From Tamarix chinensis (lineage: Eukaryota; Streptophyta; Magnoliopsida; Caryophyllales; Tamaricaceae), in NCBI GenBank assembly GCA_030549775.1, contig CM060171.1, positions 7,784,289-7,848,288 of the forward strand: a stretch of DNA of 64,000 nucleotides, read 5' to 3'. The notes beneath the pieces are model-generated. The model was not told the origin of the DNA. It saw only the letters and a program-made list of their open reading frames with translations, and ran no database searches. The number at the start of each line of letters is the position of its first letter. Position 1 is the first letter of the stretch. Of the stretch, positions 1-11,219 are shown one piece after another. Both the position numbers and the translations under genes were made by a program.

Positions 1-1597
1 AGACTTTGGAAAAAAAAATTATAAAAGACATTACGGCAGGTTATAGGTCTGAAATTCTTGACCTTTGAGGCTCCACTATTCTTAGGAATGAGGGTGATGG
101 TTGTCTTATTAAACTAACTAAGAATCCTCTTTGAATACCAAAAATCAGCAAAAGCATCAACTTTATCATTACCAAGAATAGGCCAGGTTTGTTTGAAGAA
201 GAAAGGATTATATCCATCTAGGCCAGGGGTTGTCAAGTTTCCCATAGAAAAAAGGGTAGACTTAACCTCTTCAACAGTAGGTCGAGCAAGAAGAATTTTC
301 CTTTGTTCTGAAGATAATATAGGGCCCTGGTTACATGCTGCAAGATTGATAGGCTTGAGTTCAGCAGAAGAAGAACCAAGCAACTTTTTATAAAAATTCA
401 TTATCTCGGCCTTAATATATTCATCCTGCACAAGGACTTGATTATGATCATTAACTAGCTGAGAAACCCTATTCTGATATCTCCTCCCCTAAAGATTAGC
501 ATAGAAAATTTTATTATTATGGTATCCCAATATAACAAACTGGATATGTGCCTTTTTCTGAAGGAATCTCTCTTCATCTCTAGCTTTATTCTCCCAATCT
601 AGTATGGCCTCTTTTTCATTGTTAATACAGTCTTGGTCAAAAGGATGATGAGACAAGTCAGTAATTTTCTCCTGCCAAAACTGATAGGTAAGAGTAAGCT
701 TCTGTGTTACATTTCCACATTGAATGGCATTGAATTTTTTAAGTTCAACCTTCAACATTCTGAGTTTTTTCATACACATATAGGCCTTTGATCCCTACAA
801 TTTCACCTACCAAACACTTCTAACCAGGTCAAAGAAACCCTCCTTCTTAACCCAAAAGTTGAAAATTTTAAAAGGTTTAATTCCTCCTGGCTGGATCACC
901 TTTAAAGAGACAATCAGGGCATGGTGATCAGAAACAGGATGATGGATCGTATTAATAGTAGTAACAAGGAAAATATCCATCCACTCATTATTACCAACAC
1001 CCCTGTCCAGCCTACTGTAGATCTTGGAACCAATTTCTTGTCTGTTAGTCCAAGTAAACCAGGTCCCAAAAGAAGGTAAGTCTCCAAGCCCACAATCTTA
1101 CAGGCAATGGGAAAATTCTAAAACATCTTGGGACTCAATACCACCACCAATATTTTTCTTGGGAAGAGGCCACTACATTGAAGTCTCCAATGGAAATCCA
1201 GGGAAAAGACTGTCTAGCTATCTTTCTTGTCCAATCCCAACTCCCTTCTAAGGACCCCCAGTGTTATAAGCATAAGCCACAGTAATACTAGAATAATTCT
1301 GAGACTTCACACAGGTATCCAAGCAATGAATACCTTGAGTAGTTTTATCAACAACTTGGATGTTATACATAGATTCATCCCATAATAACCAAACTCTACC
1401 ATTAGGATGATGATCATAATTATTTGCCCAATTCCAATGTAACCCAAGTTTCTAAATAATTTAATCAGATTTTTCCTTCTTTACTGTAGTTTCTAACAGA
1501 CCCAGCAAACCAATTCTATGAAGAGATACAAGGTTTCTCACACCCTGTGTTTGAGGATTTTATTAAACCCTCTAATGTTCCAAATGGCAAAGATCAT
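1..1597 (-). pseudogene. LINE ORF2 (endonuclease + reverse transcriptase), 3' end cut by window edge
   Basis: Non-LTR retrotransposon polyprotein read on the minus strand. It starts near the ATG at 1597, followed by the typical N-terminal WNIRGFN. APE-type endonuclease motifs follow in order: IGDFNVV near 1180, SRLDRGVGNNEW near 1000 and SDHHALIV near 910. The linker to the RT lies at 489-779. The RT finger region at about 114-431 contains PGLDGYNPFFFKQTW, a form of the plant LINE motif PGPDGF. Frames shift between these blocks and stops occur (one soon after WNIRGFN), so the copy is dead. The RT catalytic core would lie to the left of base 1. ORF1 is at 6952-7525, separated by an LTR insertion. 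Family assignment rests on motif recognition. Confidence 0.88.
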
Positions 1598-2463
1598 AAG
1601 GAAGAGGAACTCTCACCCCCTCCCTGAAATACCCCAAAATTCTAATTTAGGAATTGTAACAAAATAAGGATTTATTAGGGAAATTAAGTAAATAAATTAT
1701 CTTATTAAAATAAAGGGGAATTAATTAAGGCAAAATAAGGAGAAAATAATAAATAAATTATATAGTAAAATTTCAACATTTTACTAATTAACATGGAAGT
1801 TAAGGAAAATTTGTCCAAAATAGCTAAATTAATCTAAAAAGGAATTTAATTATTATTATAATAAATATTATTAATTTTAAATATTCAAAAAAAATACCAA
1901 ATACCCCAACCCATCCATTTTCTCCTTCTTCCCTTTTTCCTTTTTCCTTTTTCCCTTTTCTTCTTTCTTTTCTTTTTTCTTTCTTCCCCTCCTTCTCCTT
2001 TCTTCTTTCTTTCCCCATCCTCCCTGATTGGGCCAGCCCACACAACTCAGACCTTTCTCCTCCCTTCTCCCTTCGCACGGCTCAAATCCTGCTTCGCCCC
2101 CCTAGCCAGCCGCCCGGCCGAGCCACATCCTTTTCTTTTTCTTTTCCTTACCCTAGACCGCCAATCCCACCTGTCGTCCTTCTTCTTCCCTAATCCTAAC
2201 CTACAACCTACGCCGTCGATAGCCACCAACTTTTTCCAATCGACCTCCTCCTCCCTCACCACCGCTTTCCTTTCCTTTTTCGACCCCAACCATCCCTGTA
2301 GCTCCCCTTCAAGCGTGCCTCCCTTTACCTTTTCTTCTTCCCCTGACCAAACAAGCCCTACAACTTCGCAAGCCGGCACCGCCTACCACCGAAAGCCGGT
2401 GGTACTACCTCACCTACCCCGGTTGTCCTCTTCCTCCTTCATCTTTTCCCCCTCAAATTAGCC

Positions 2464-2471
2464 TATAAATA
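2464..2471 (+). promoter_or_regulatory. Putative LTR TATA box (copy A)
   Basis: TATAAATA in the context GCCTATAAATACCCC, about 840 bp into the LTR after a CT-rich stretch. The same context recurs in copy C at 35073-35080, so it is conserved in the family. If used, transcription would start near 2495 and leave about 4.4 kb of R-U5. Confidence 0.6.
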
Positions 2472-3231
2472 CCCCATTGGCAGTGTGGGTCAAGCTTTTG
2501 CTTTGGCAACCCAGAAAATCCCAACCTTGCACCACCGCCCGATCAGATCTTTGTTCCATCGCCGTCAACACCACCCACCAAATCCTTCCCTGCACCACCC
2601 TCTACAAAATTGATTCACCCTCCTCCCTTGCCTTACCCTACACGAGCCACCCCAGCCGTGCAAAATCACCATCCCAATTAGCCACTTCGACCTCTCGCCA
2701 CCCCTCGCACCGCAGTCCGCCACCGATTCTGCCTCAACTAAAGCCTCCTCCACCCTCCAAAACAACCAGGGGACCTTCCTCTACCCCCCCCCATACCTCC
2801 ATCTTTCCGTGCCTCCCTCTCCTTCTCCACCTTCGGCCACCACACCCACCGTCGTGCACTGCCACTTCTGGCTGCACCACCACCTCCATTTCACCCCTAT
2901 CCACCTGAGACACCTTCCACCACCTCAAGAACCCCTCATTCCCTCTCCTTTAGCCTATACCCCCATCTCACCACCTCTCTTCCTCCTCCACCGCCAGTTC
3001 CGCGACTAACCCTAGGTGGTATTCTAATTTCTCTAGCCCTTAAACTCTTTTTTTAATAAGTGTTAGTAATTTTTAGTAATATTAATATTAGTACTCCTAA
3101 TATTATTATTATCATTATTAATGTTTTTATTATTATTATTATGTTATCACTTTTATTATCTAACCTAACTTTAGAAATATTTCCAACTAAGGGTATTATT
3201 ATTTAAAAGGCTACAACTTTAGTATTATCGT

Positions 3232-3255
3232 AATTATTATTATTATTATTATTAT

Positions 3256-3308
<53 letters not shown>

Positions 3309-3489
3309 ATTATCATTATTTTCTTACTAATACTATTAATATTAACTTGACCATTATCTCTTTTACTATTAGTGTAAAGGTTGGGACCCTTATATTGCTA
3401 TTACCCTTTTCGAATCCTTATTATGCTTAACATTATTATTATTATTATTACTATCATTACTACTACTATTATTATTATTATCATTTCTA

Positions 3490-3548
<59 letters not shown>

Positions 3549-3570
3549 TATTATTATTATTATTATTATT
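3232..3570. repeat. Trinucleotide microsatellites inside LTR A
   Basis: (ATT)n at about 3232-3256 runs into (AGT)n to about 3308. After a degenerate stretch, longer (ATT)n tracts occupy about 3433-3475 and 3491-3569. Open reading frames here are poly-Ile/Asn/Tyr artefacts. Confidence 0.92.
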
Positions 3571-4161
3571 CTATTATACTTGACCACATTATCACTAAGG
3601 CTACTACTAAGATGATTTCTAGGACCTTCATTAGTATTATCCTTAAGATGAGAACTATTATTAATATTATCACTATTATTATTGTTGTTGTTGTTATTAT
3701 TATTATTATTTAATACTACTATAAATATTATTATTTTTAACTTGTCTTTTGTCAATATTTCATAATCACTAACCTATTATCACTACAAGCATCATTAGTA
3801 TAAGAATCATTATATTACTTCTATATTACTTATATCACTATTATTATTATTACTAGGGTTTGGGTTGATATTAGTATTATCACTAAAACTAATAATAATA
3901 TTATTAATAATAATATTGGAACCATCACCTTAATACTATGAATATCACTATGCCTACTTTAACATAAACCATGATGGCTACTAAGACTTATATTGGTTAG
4001 TATTAGCACGATTATTTATTTTGAGAATAATAACCCTACTTTAATTATAAAACTACTATTATCACTATTGGCCCTAATAGTAAATTATGATAAGGGTAGG
4101 GTAGAAATAATGGTAATCTTTGGTAAGAGAGAGATTAACTCATAGTATTTTCCTCTTATAG

Positions 4162-4223
4162 GTGAATCAAGTCAAATACCTAATGAGGCGTAGGAGCGTG
4201 CTCCAAGCCCAGTGTCGTATTAG
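4162..4223 (+). other. Conserved 62-nt exon-like block in LTR A
   Basis: It is preceded by a pyrimidine-rich tract ending TTATAG and followed by the donor-like AG|GTAAG. It contains the palindrome GGAGCGTGCTCC at 4193-4204. Blocks of exactly 62 nt bounded by the same signals occur in copy B (8498-8559) and copy C (36364-36425). A role as a spliced exon of the LTR transcript is inference. Confidence 0.5.
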
Positions 4224-5639
4224 GTAAGGATATGGTTAAGACCTTTTATGTGTAAGAATGTTCTATATGTATTGGTTTGATGGGTGTGCTTTATATTTCA
4301 TATTCGATATCATCATGTTCTTGTGGCAGCTTGCTAAGCATGGAGCCAAGGTAAGTTACATGTGTTTATGATGATGTGTAATGTGATGTTATTACTTATG
4401 CTTGAATTGTGCTTATGTAATAATTCCCCTCATGATATGCATGATAGGAGGTATTAAGTAGTATAATGTGGTTGTGAGGGAAAAGGGGGAAAGAAGGTGG
4501 AAAGTGAGTTGAATAGAGAATGGTAATGATTGCTTAGTTATCTTATGACCTATAGGTGGAGAAAAAAGAGGAATAATGGGAATGAGATTAAGGGAATGGA
4601 TTTAACATGCATGGGAAGTCTAGGGTTTGCATAGGATGGTTAGCCTTTGCATGGGGATGACTTTTACGTGGAAAATTTTGATTTGAGGATCGAGTAAGGT
4701 AAGGAAATTATTGGTAGGGCGATTAGAGTCCATATGTGAAAAATAGTACGTGGGTTGATGTAAGGATGCATGGGGGATTTGACTAGGGTTTTGGCAGGAA
4801 ACCCTAAATGAGAGAAATGTGTAAGGGAAGAAAATTAATAGAGATGGATAGAATGAGGATAAAATATGGACGGGGGTGTCATATGGGGGAAAAAGTGAAT
4901 CAAGAGAGAAGATTGTATTCAGGTGTTGAGTGAGTTGCATAAAAGAAAGGAGGAGTACTAGGGTTTTCGGGAAGCTAACTAGGGTTTTGGTGATCATGTG
5001 TGGGAGTTGGATGGTGAGGTTGTAAGGTCAAGTGTGGGTCAAGAGAAGTGATGGTCTTAATAATAGAGAAGAGTTTTGGGTTCATAGTGAGTAGGGAAAA
5101 GATGAAAGGAAGTATCGAGATCATGGGTTGTGCTGGATATGTGTCATGTGGAGGAGTTGGTGGTAAGTAAGAGTGATAAATGAATAACATCATATTGGGA
5201 AAGAGAATTGCTAGAGTTTTGGAATGGCTGACTAGGGTTTCGTAGCCACATGTATTATATGGGAAGTGAAATGTGGTACTTGGGGAAGAATCGAGCGAGG
5301 TGATAAATTAGATGAGTATGAGTTATATGGGATAGAGGCAGGTTAGGCCATATAGGCCAAATTAGGGTTTTCCTGGAAGAAAATACTACAGAGTTATATT
5401 AAGTTGATTCAGAAATATAGGAAGTGGGCATCGGTGTTGAGTAGTCATGGTAATAAGGAAAGAGTGAGAAAGGATATTATGATGCACTAGAAGAAGTAAA
5501 AGTCCCAAGATATGGGACAGAATTATCAGGAAGTCGAGTGAATCGTGCACATCTAGTTGGGTTTGTGTATGGAATAAGATACAATAAAACGCTAAGCACT
5601 TAAAGTGAAAGATTATAGAGCCAGGGCCCAGTGAGGTTA

Positions 5640-6240
5640 TATATTCTCCAGTCGACCGACTATAATAGTGGTTAGGTGCATTTTGCCCTATTGAGTGATT
5701 TTTTAGTCCACCGACTATAAAAGTGGTCAGGTGTATATTACCCTACTGAGTGTTTTCGGTCCACCAGCTATAATAGTGGGGGATTCTGGGCTCGATAAAC
5801 CAAACCTTGTATGGTAATAAGTCTTAGAAAGATACTATTTACTTATAGTGGAACACCTCATGAATCTGGGCCAGTGAGGATATATATATATATATATATT
5901 TTAGTCCACCGGTAATAATAGTGGTCAGGTGCGTTCTGTCCTATGGAGTGTTTCTGGTCCACCAGCTATAATAGTGGGGTTCTCGTACTCACGCAAAATT
6001 AATATAAGAAATGTGTGTACCATAAGTATAAGGAATGGAAAGATACTAATTATTTATAGTGGAAAACCATGTGAGTCGAGGCTGGTGAGGTTACTTATAT
6101 ACTTTCCGGTCCACCGGCTATAATAGTGGTCAGGTGTGTGTTGCCCTACTGAGTGATTTCTATCCACCGGCTATAATAGTGGTCAAGTGCATTCTGGCCT
6201 GAGGAGTTTTTCCGGTCCACCAGCTATAATAGTGGGGTTT
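5640..6240 (+). repeat. Subrepeats of LTR A (CCACCGGCTATAATAGTGG type)
   Basis: At least six diverged copies of a unit with core CCACCGGCTATAATAGTGG followed by TCAGGTG. They are partly regular at about 50-55 bp spacing and partly interrupted by unrelated sequence. The same core forms a cleaner array in copy C (37684-38050) and a diverged one in copy B (9850-10190). Confidence 0.8.
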
Positions 6241-6408
6241 CCATACTCTCATAGAATTAAAATAAAAGAGATGTAAGATAAATCATTAATATAAGTTTAG
6301 TCTAATCTTGTATTTCTGGATTATTCTCTTATACACCTTTTGTATTATTCTCTTGCATAGCCTTACTTGCATGCTTCTTGTTGGCCTTACCCATATGGTT
6401 ACCTTACT

Positions 6409-6531
6409 CAGTACGTAGTGTACTGACCACCCGTTTCATAGGTGTTGCTCATTCCCACGAGTAGAAGGCCCATCTATACTTGTGCAAGTAGGAGATGACG
6501 TATTTGATGCCTACGACACTTACTAGGCATC
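6409..6531 (+). other. Conserved palindrome plus 7-bp stem-loop block (LTR A)
   Basis: CAGTAC-N5-GTACTG at 6409-6425. Downstream, GATGCCT (6506-6512) pairs perfectly with AGGCATC (6525-6531) across a 12-nt loop. The 97-nt distance between the two elements and the loop length are identical in copies B and C. Confidence 0.65.
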
Positions 6532-6804
6532 GGGTGGGGCTGAGAGTTGAACCTAGATCTGACTTGGGGATTGAGAGCGACCAGACCAGACTCTATTTTC
6601 CTCTTAGTTTACCATTTCTCGTTCTTATTCTAGTTATGTCATGTCGTACGATATTTTATGTTTTTGGAAAACAGTAGTTACTTACTCTGTGGGTTGTAAT
6701 TCTTAAATCACACTCTAATTCTGTATGACTATGAGGGAGTCCTCTCATGGGCTCTCATTATTTATTAATGACTTGTGTTTGATGTTAACCTTATTTAGCC
6801 TTAA

Positions 6805-6850
6805 CACTTAGTACTGGAATGGTAGGAGTGAATCGGTCCGGTACTAAGTG
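6805..6850 (+). other. Terminal LTR hairpin (copy A)
   Basis: CACTTAGTACTGG (6805-6817) is complementary to CCGGTACTAAGTG (6838-6850) apart from one T-G wobble. It lies about 100 bp before the LTR end. The equivalent in copy C (38607-38652) has a compensating pair change. Confidence 0.6.
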
Positions 6851-6951
6851 TGGTAGTAATACCTCCAGAATTTAAAGTTTTGTTATTTCACTTCTGTTAA
6901 ACTTTTTTATTAAAAAAAATCAATAGTAAATTTTGAGGGTGTTACAGTCCC

Positions 6952-7525
6952 CCCCCCCCATCCACATTGCCTACCCTAAGTCTTTCCTTAAGGGATCCTT
7001 ACCCAGGAGGACATAATTCAGGAATTTCTATATGAGAAATGTTTCCTCCCAAACAAGATATCTCCTTACCCTTCATTAAGATCATATGTCCATTATAATG
7101 CATGGGTACCAATCCAGACTCTTGTATAACAGCATGTTCTAAAGAGGGTTCCTAGACTTTAACAGGTCCAAAGGAAGGATTAGGAGGGACATATTTCTTA
7201 TCAGGAATAAAACCCATTGGAGGCTTGGATTCTTGAGAAGAAATAGGTTTAGGTCCCCAATATTGATTTGTGGTCCTTTTTCCATTCCTACCACAACATT
7301 GGCCTGAGTCATGCCCCATAACATCACACAGAGAATAGAATTTAGGTTTCCATTCATAGGTAACATTATGTTGCAATTCCTATCCTCTAGGCAATACAAC
7401 ATTAATCTAATTAGGTAAAGGAATGCTAATATCCATTTCAATCAAAACTCTTGGGAAATAAATTCGTCATATCTGCATTGGGACTGTATCAACACATAAA
7501 GGATGACCCAATATGCTACAATTAT
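6952..7525 (-). pseudogene. LINE ORF1 (nucleic-acid-binding, zinc knuckle), 5' truncated
   Basis: This is the companion ORF of the LINE at 1-1597, on the same strand. Reading downward from 7525: GHPLCVDTVPMQ, a stop, then PRVLIEMDISIPLP. These match the conserved part of plant LINE ORF1 proteins that precedes the knuckle. The knuckle itself is near 7310-7340: EWKPKFYSLCDVMGHDSGQC, a CX2CX4HX4C knuckle whose first Cys position is occupied by Tyr/Ser in this copy. The 5' end stops in an (ATT)n tract belonging to LTR B. The 3' end runs into the G-run (C-run on the plus strand) that received LTR A, and ORF2 begins directly on the other side of it. Broken by a stop and frameshifts. Confidence 0.75.
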
Positions 7526-7537
7526 TATTATTACTAC

Positions 7538-7606
<69 letters not shown>

Positions 7607-7754
7607 CATTATTATTATCCTCATTATTATTCTTACTATTATTATTAATACTAGCTTTGGCAGATTGTTATTACCTTTATTATTATGGTAAATATTTGAA
7701 CCCTTATATTACTATTACCATTTCGATTATTATTATTATTAGTATTATTCTTAA

Positions 7755-7839
<85 letters not shown>

Positions 7840-7842
7840 GAT
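7523..7842. repeat. (ATT)n microsatellites at the left edge of LTR B
   Basis: Two long tracts, about 7523-7618 and 7751-7840, separated by about 130 bp of degenerate AT-rich sequence. Repeat ORFs on both strands here are not genes. Confidence 0.92.
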
Positions 7843-8497
7843 ACTAGATTTGGCATGTTATCATTTTGTTGCTATAAAAGAAGAATACTCAAACCTTAAT
7901 ATTATTATTATTTATTATTCGAATATTTCTAATATTATTTTTTTAATGCCTTTATTATTAACATTATTACTATAGTATTATTATTATTTTTATTATTTTT
8001 ATTATTTTTATTACTATTATTATTATGGTAAAAATATTCAAACCCTTATATTATCATTATTTTAAATATAACTATTATTATTATTATTATTATTATCTTT
8101 AACAATATTAGTATTTTTTTTGTATTGCTATTATTATAGTATTTTTTTATCCCTAACCCTATTATTAGCCGTAGCCTTAAAAATACTAAGATTGTTATTA
8201 CTAGGAGTATTAGTTTTACTATTATTATTAATATCACTATTTTTGATATAACTAGTGTTAGTACTATTATTAGAAGAAATAAAGATATTAGATTTAATAA
8301 TATAAATATAGCTATAAATATTAACATAAATCTATTTTGACTAGTAATAATCTAGTAGGCTAACTTGAGGATAAAAATACTATTTTTTACTTGTAAAATT
8401 TCCTTTAACAATAGCAAACCTAATCTTAGAATAAAATAGGAAATAATAGTATTTTTTAGTAGGAGGGAAACTAATCCTTAGTTTTTCCCTCTCATAG

Positions 8498-8559
8498 GTG
8501 AAACTAGTCAAAACCCTAAGAAGGCAAAGGAGTGTGCTCCAAGACCGGTGTCATGTTAG
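8498..8559 (+). other. Conserved 62-nt exon-like block in LTR B
   Basis: It is preceded by TTTTTCCCTCTCATAG and followed by GTAAGG, with GGAGTGTGCTCC at 8529-8540 (one mismatch to the palindrome of A and C). Same length as in A and C. Confidence 0.5.
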
Positions 8560-10369
8560 GTAAGGGTGTAGCTAAGGCCTTATGTGTGTTATGTGCCTTA
8601 TATGCTTTGGATACCGTGTATAATGATATGGTGTGTATCTTGTGTTATTTTTATAACTATTTTATGTGTAGCGTAGCTTGGAATTGAGGTATGCTCTTTT
8701 GTTCTCTTATGAAATGTGTACAATATTTCTAGACTGTGAATTGTGATGTGATGTGATGTGATATAGCCCTTTTAGGACATGCATGCTAGGATAGTTATTG
8801 TAGTGATATAGCATGGAAGGATGAAAAAGGAAAAATGGGGAAGTTAGTTGACCAAGGAATGTGGGATTGACCTAAACATCCTATGATCCATGAGAGGAAG
8901 AATAAAAGGGGACTTTAAACAAAATAAAGTGGATGAACTTTGTATAGGAGAATCTAGGGTTGCATGGGAGAATCTGGGGTTTACATGTGAGAATCTAGGA
9001 TTGCATGAGAGAATCTAGGGTTTGCATAGGAGAATCTAGGGTTTTGCATGGGAGTTTTAGGGTTTTGCATGAAAATTTTGAGCGCTTGCATGTGATGGAT
9101 AGAGTCCACATGGGGGTAGACTTTACATATGGAAATTTGCCTTAGGGTATGAGGAAGGTAATGGAAGAGTTTTTTGGGTGATTAGAGGCTTTGGGTGAAA
9201 AATAGTACGTGGGGCAGTATAAGGGTACATAGGAGACCGAGCAAGGGTTTGGGAGGAAACCCTAATTTGAGAGGGTGGAAAAAGGAAAACAAATGAGGGT
9301 GAGTGGAGTATGATATGAGGATGGGGATTGTCATGAGTGGGGCGAGCATGGGTATCATGGGAAGCAAGAGTGGAAGGTGAGAAATGGAGGGGTAACATGT
9401 GGAAAGGAGGATGCTAGGGTTAGCATGGCTACCTAGGGTTTGGTGTGGTCACCTAGGATTTTAGGGTCACATGTGTATTTGGGGGAGTAACGTGAGATGA
9501 TGAGGGTTGAATCTAAGGGTTGTGATGTGTGGGGTGTTAAAACAGTTTGGGTTGTGTAAGGTAGAGAAGGTTGGGCCACATAGGCCTAAATTAGGGTTTT
9601 TTGGAGAAAACCCTAGGGAAGACTGTGAATAGGCTTAGTGGTGTTAGGTAGTGGACCTCCAGTATGAGTAGTGGAATAAGGAAAGGATGTTGGGGCAGTT
9701 AGGAGGTGCAAAAGTCTCAAGATATGGGACGGGCCCTCTTGGGAGGATAAGCGTAGATGGAATTAGGCATGCATGTCTAGGGTGAAATCTCTTAAATAGG
9801 ACACTGTAAGACACTAATAATTTAAAATGAAAGATTATTGAGCCGAGCCCAGACCGATCCACTGGTATAATGGTGGCCAGGTGCCGAGGTGCCCTAGAGA
9901 CCAATCCACCAGCATATAATAGTGGCCAGGTACTGGGGTGCCTTGGAGACCGATCCACCAGCATATAATAGTGGTCGGGTGCATCATGCCCTATAAATGA
10001 CTGATCCACTAGCTATAATAGTGGAGCATGAGCTCAATAAACCAAACCCTAAGTATGATAAGTCACATAAAAGACACTAAGTACTTACAGTGGAGCATCT
10101 TTCCCTAGAGACCGATCTACTGGTATATAATAGTGGTCAAGTGTGTTCTCCCCTGTATGTGACTGATCCACTGGCTATAATAGTGGGGTTCCCATACTCA
10201 CATGGATCGATAAAAAGTATGGTGTGAAATGAGTACTATTTAAAGATTAAATAATCAGTTTATCCATAATGCAGATTGGCCTTTATTTATTTGAAAGATT
10301 ATATGTTATCATGTCATCGTGCTTGTATTATGTGCTTTATGTGTTGCCTTAGTGCATAGTTACCTTGCT

Positions 10370-10492
10370 CAGTACATAGCGTACTGACCACTCATTTCAT
10401 GGGTGTTGCCCATTCCCATGAGAAGAAGGCCCTTCTGACTTTGTGTAGGTCGGTGATACTATTTTTGATGCCTACAATACTTAAGAGGCATC
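10370..10492 (+). other. Conserved palindrome plus stem-loop block (LTR B)
   Basis: CAGTAC-N5-GTACTG at 10370-10386. GATGCCT (10467-10473) pairs with AGGCATC (10486-10492). Spacing 97 nt and loop 12 nt, as in A and C. Confidence 0.65.
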
Positions 10493-10902
10493 AGGCGAGG
10501 TTGAGAGTTGAGCCTGGACCTAGCTTAAGGATTGAGAGTGACCTAGTCGGATTCTATCTTCAGTTTCATTTTTCCTATACTGTTTTGATTTAGTTTTATG
10601 TTGTTGTACGGTGTTTTCTGTCGTTAGGAACTTTAAATCTTTACTTCTAGGTTGTAAATCTTTTGTTTACCGCACTTAGATTTTCTGTATGGTGAACAAT
10701 TCGATTCTTTTATGAATGCTCATTTTAATTATCGATTTTTGTTTAATGTTAATCCTAATGAGCTTTAGCACTTGGTACTAGAACGGTAGGAATGAACCGG
10801 TCTGGTACTAATATCCCCAGAATTTATGGTTTTGGTATTTCACTTTTGTTAAACCCTTGCATTAGACGAAATTTTTTAGCAATAAATTTCGGGGGTATTA
10901 CA

Positions 10903-11210
10903 GTAGTAGTCAATGCTCTTTCTTGAAGGTCAAAATTGCTTATCATATTAGATGGTAAAATTTTAGGTTTTAGAGATGTTAAAATAATTGTATCCTAAAG
11001 ACGAATATTTTAGTGATGAATATCAAGCATGCAAAGAAATTGGATATCATGGTAATTATAAATTAAAAGATGGATTTTTATTTAAACTCAATGAACTATG
11101 TGTACTGAGGTCAAGTATTAAAGATTTACTTATTAAAGAGGTACATGAAGGAGCATAGCAAGACGTTCTAGTACTTAAAAAAATATTAAAAATATCAAAA
11201 TAGAATTTAT
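10903..11210 (+). pseudogene. Ty3/gypsy pol fragment (end of RNase H / start of integrase)
   Basis: One frame from about 11000 reads YPKDEYFSDEYQACKEIG, then KLKDGFLFKLNELCVLRSSI and IKEVHEGA before a stop. This corresponds to the segment just ahead of and into the HHCC zinc finger of Ty3/gypsy integrases (compare DGYLFK..LCIP..S and ELHGGG). Only about 300 bp remain, abutting LTR B on the left and LTR G on the right. The clade cannot be set from so short a piece. Confidence 0.6.
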
Positions 11211-11219
11211 ATTAGCCAT

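Larger units (their letters stand above)
1625..6946 (+). mobile_element. Giant solo LTR, copy A (5.3 kb) of an LTR retrotransposon family
   Basis: It begins TGAAATACCCC and ends GGGTGTTACA, and is flanked by an imperfect 5-bp target duplication (CTCCC at 1620-1624, GTCCC at 6947-6951). No gag or pol is inside. It shares ends and ordered internal blocks with copy C (34112-38751) and the 3' half with copy B (to 10902). Order inside: CT-rich segment, TATA box (2464), C-rich leader, (ATT)n/(AGT)n tracts (3232-3720), an exon-like block (4162-4223), subrepeats (5640-6240) and two hairpins near the 3' end. Such size fits long-LTR Ty3/gypsy lineages such as Tat/Ogre, but without an internal region the lineage is inferred only. 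Confidence 0.8.
7526..10902 (+). mobile_element. LTR copy B, 5'-truncated member of the A/C family
   Basis: It ends GGGGGTATTACA at 10902 and shares with A and C the 62-nt exon-like block (8498-8559), subrepeats, the CAGTAC palindrome, the GATGCCT stem and the terminal segment. The left part (promoter and C-rich leader) is missing. The copy begins directly in (ATT)n where it meets LINE ORF1, so the left edge was probably lost by breakage or recombination in the microsatellite. No target duplication can be defined. Confidence 0.72.

Noticed and set aside
2477..2908. 143-codon Pro/Ser/Thr-rich ORF in LTR A
   Set aside because: It lies in a C-rich leader directly after the LTR TATA; several frames on both strands are open there and in LTR C the frame is not conserved. 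Composition artefact.
3381..3755. Poly-Ile/Asn/Tyr ORFs on both strands
   Set aside because: Direct translation of (ATT)n microsatellites; same for 7442-7899.
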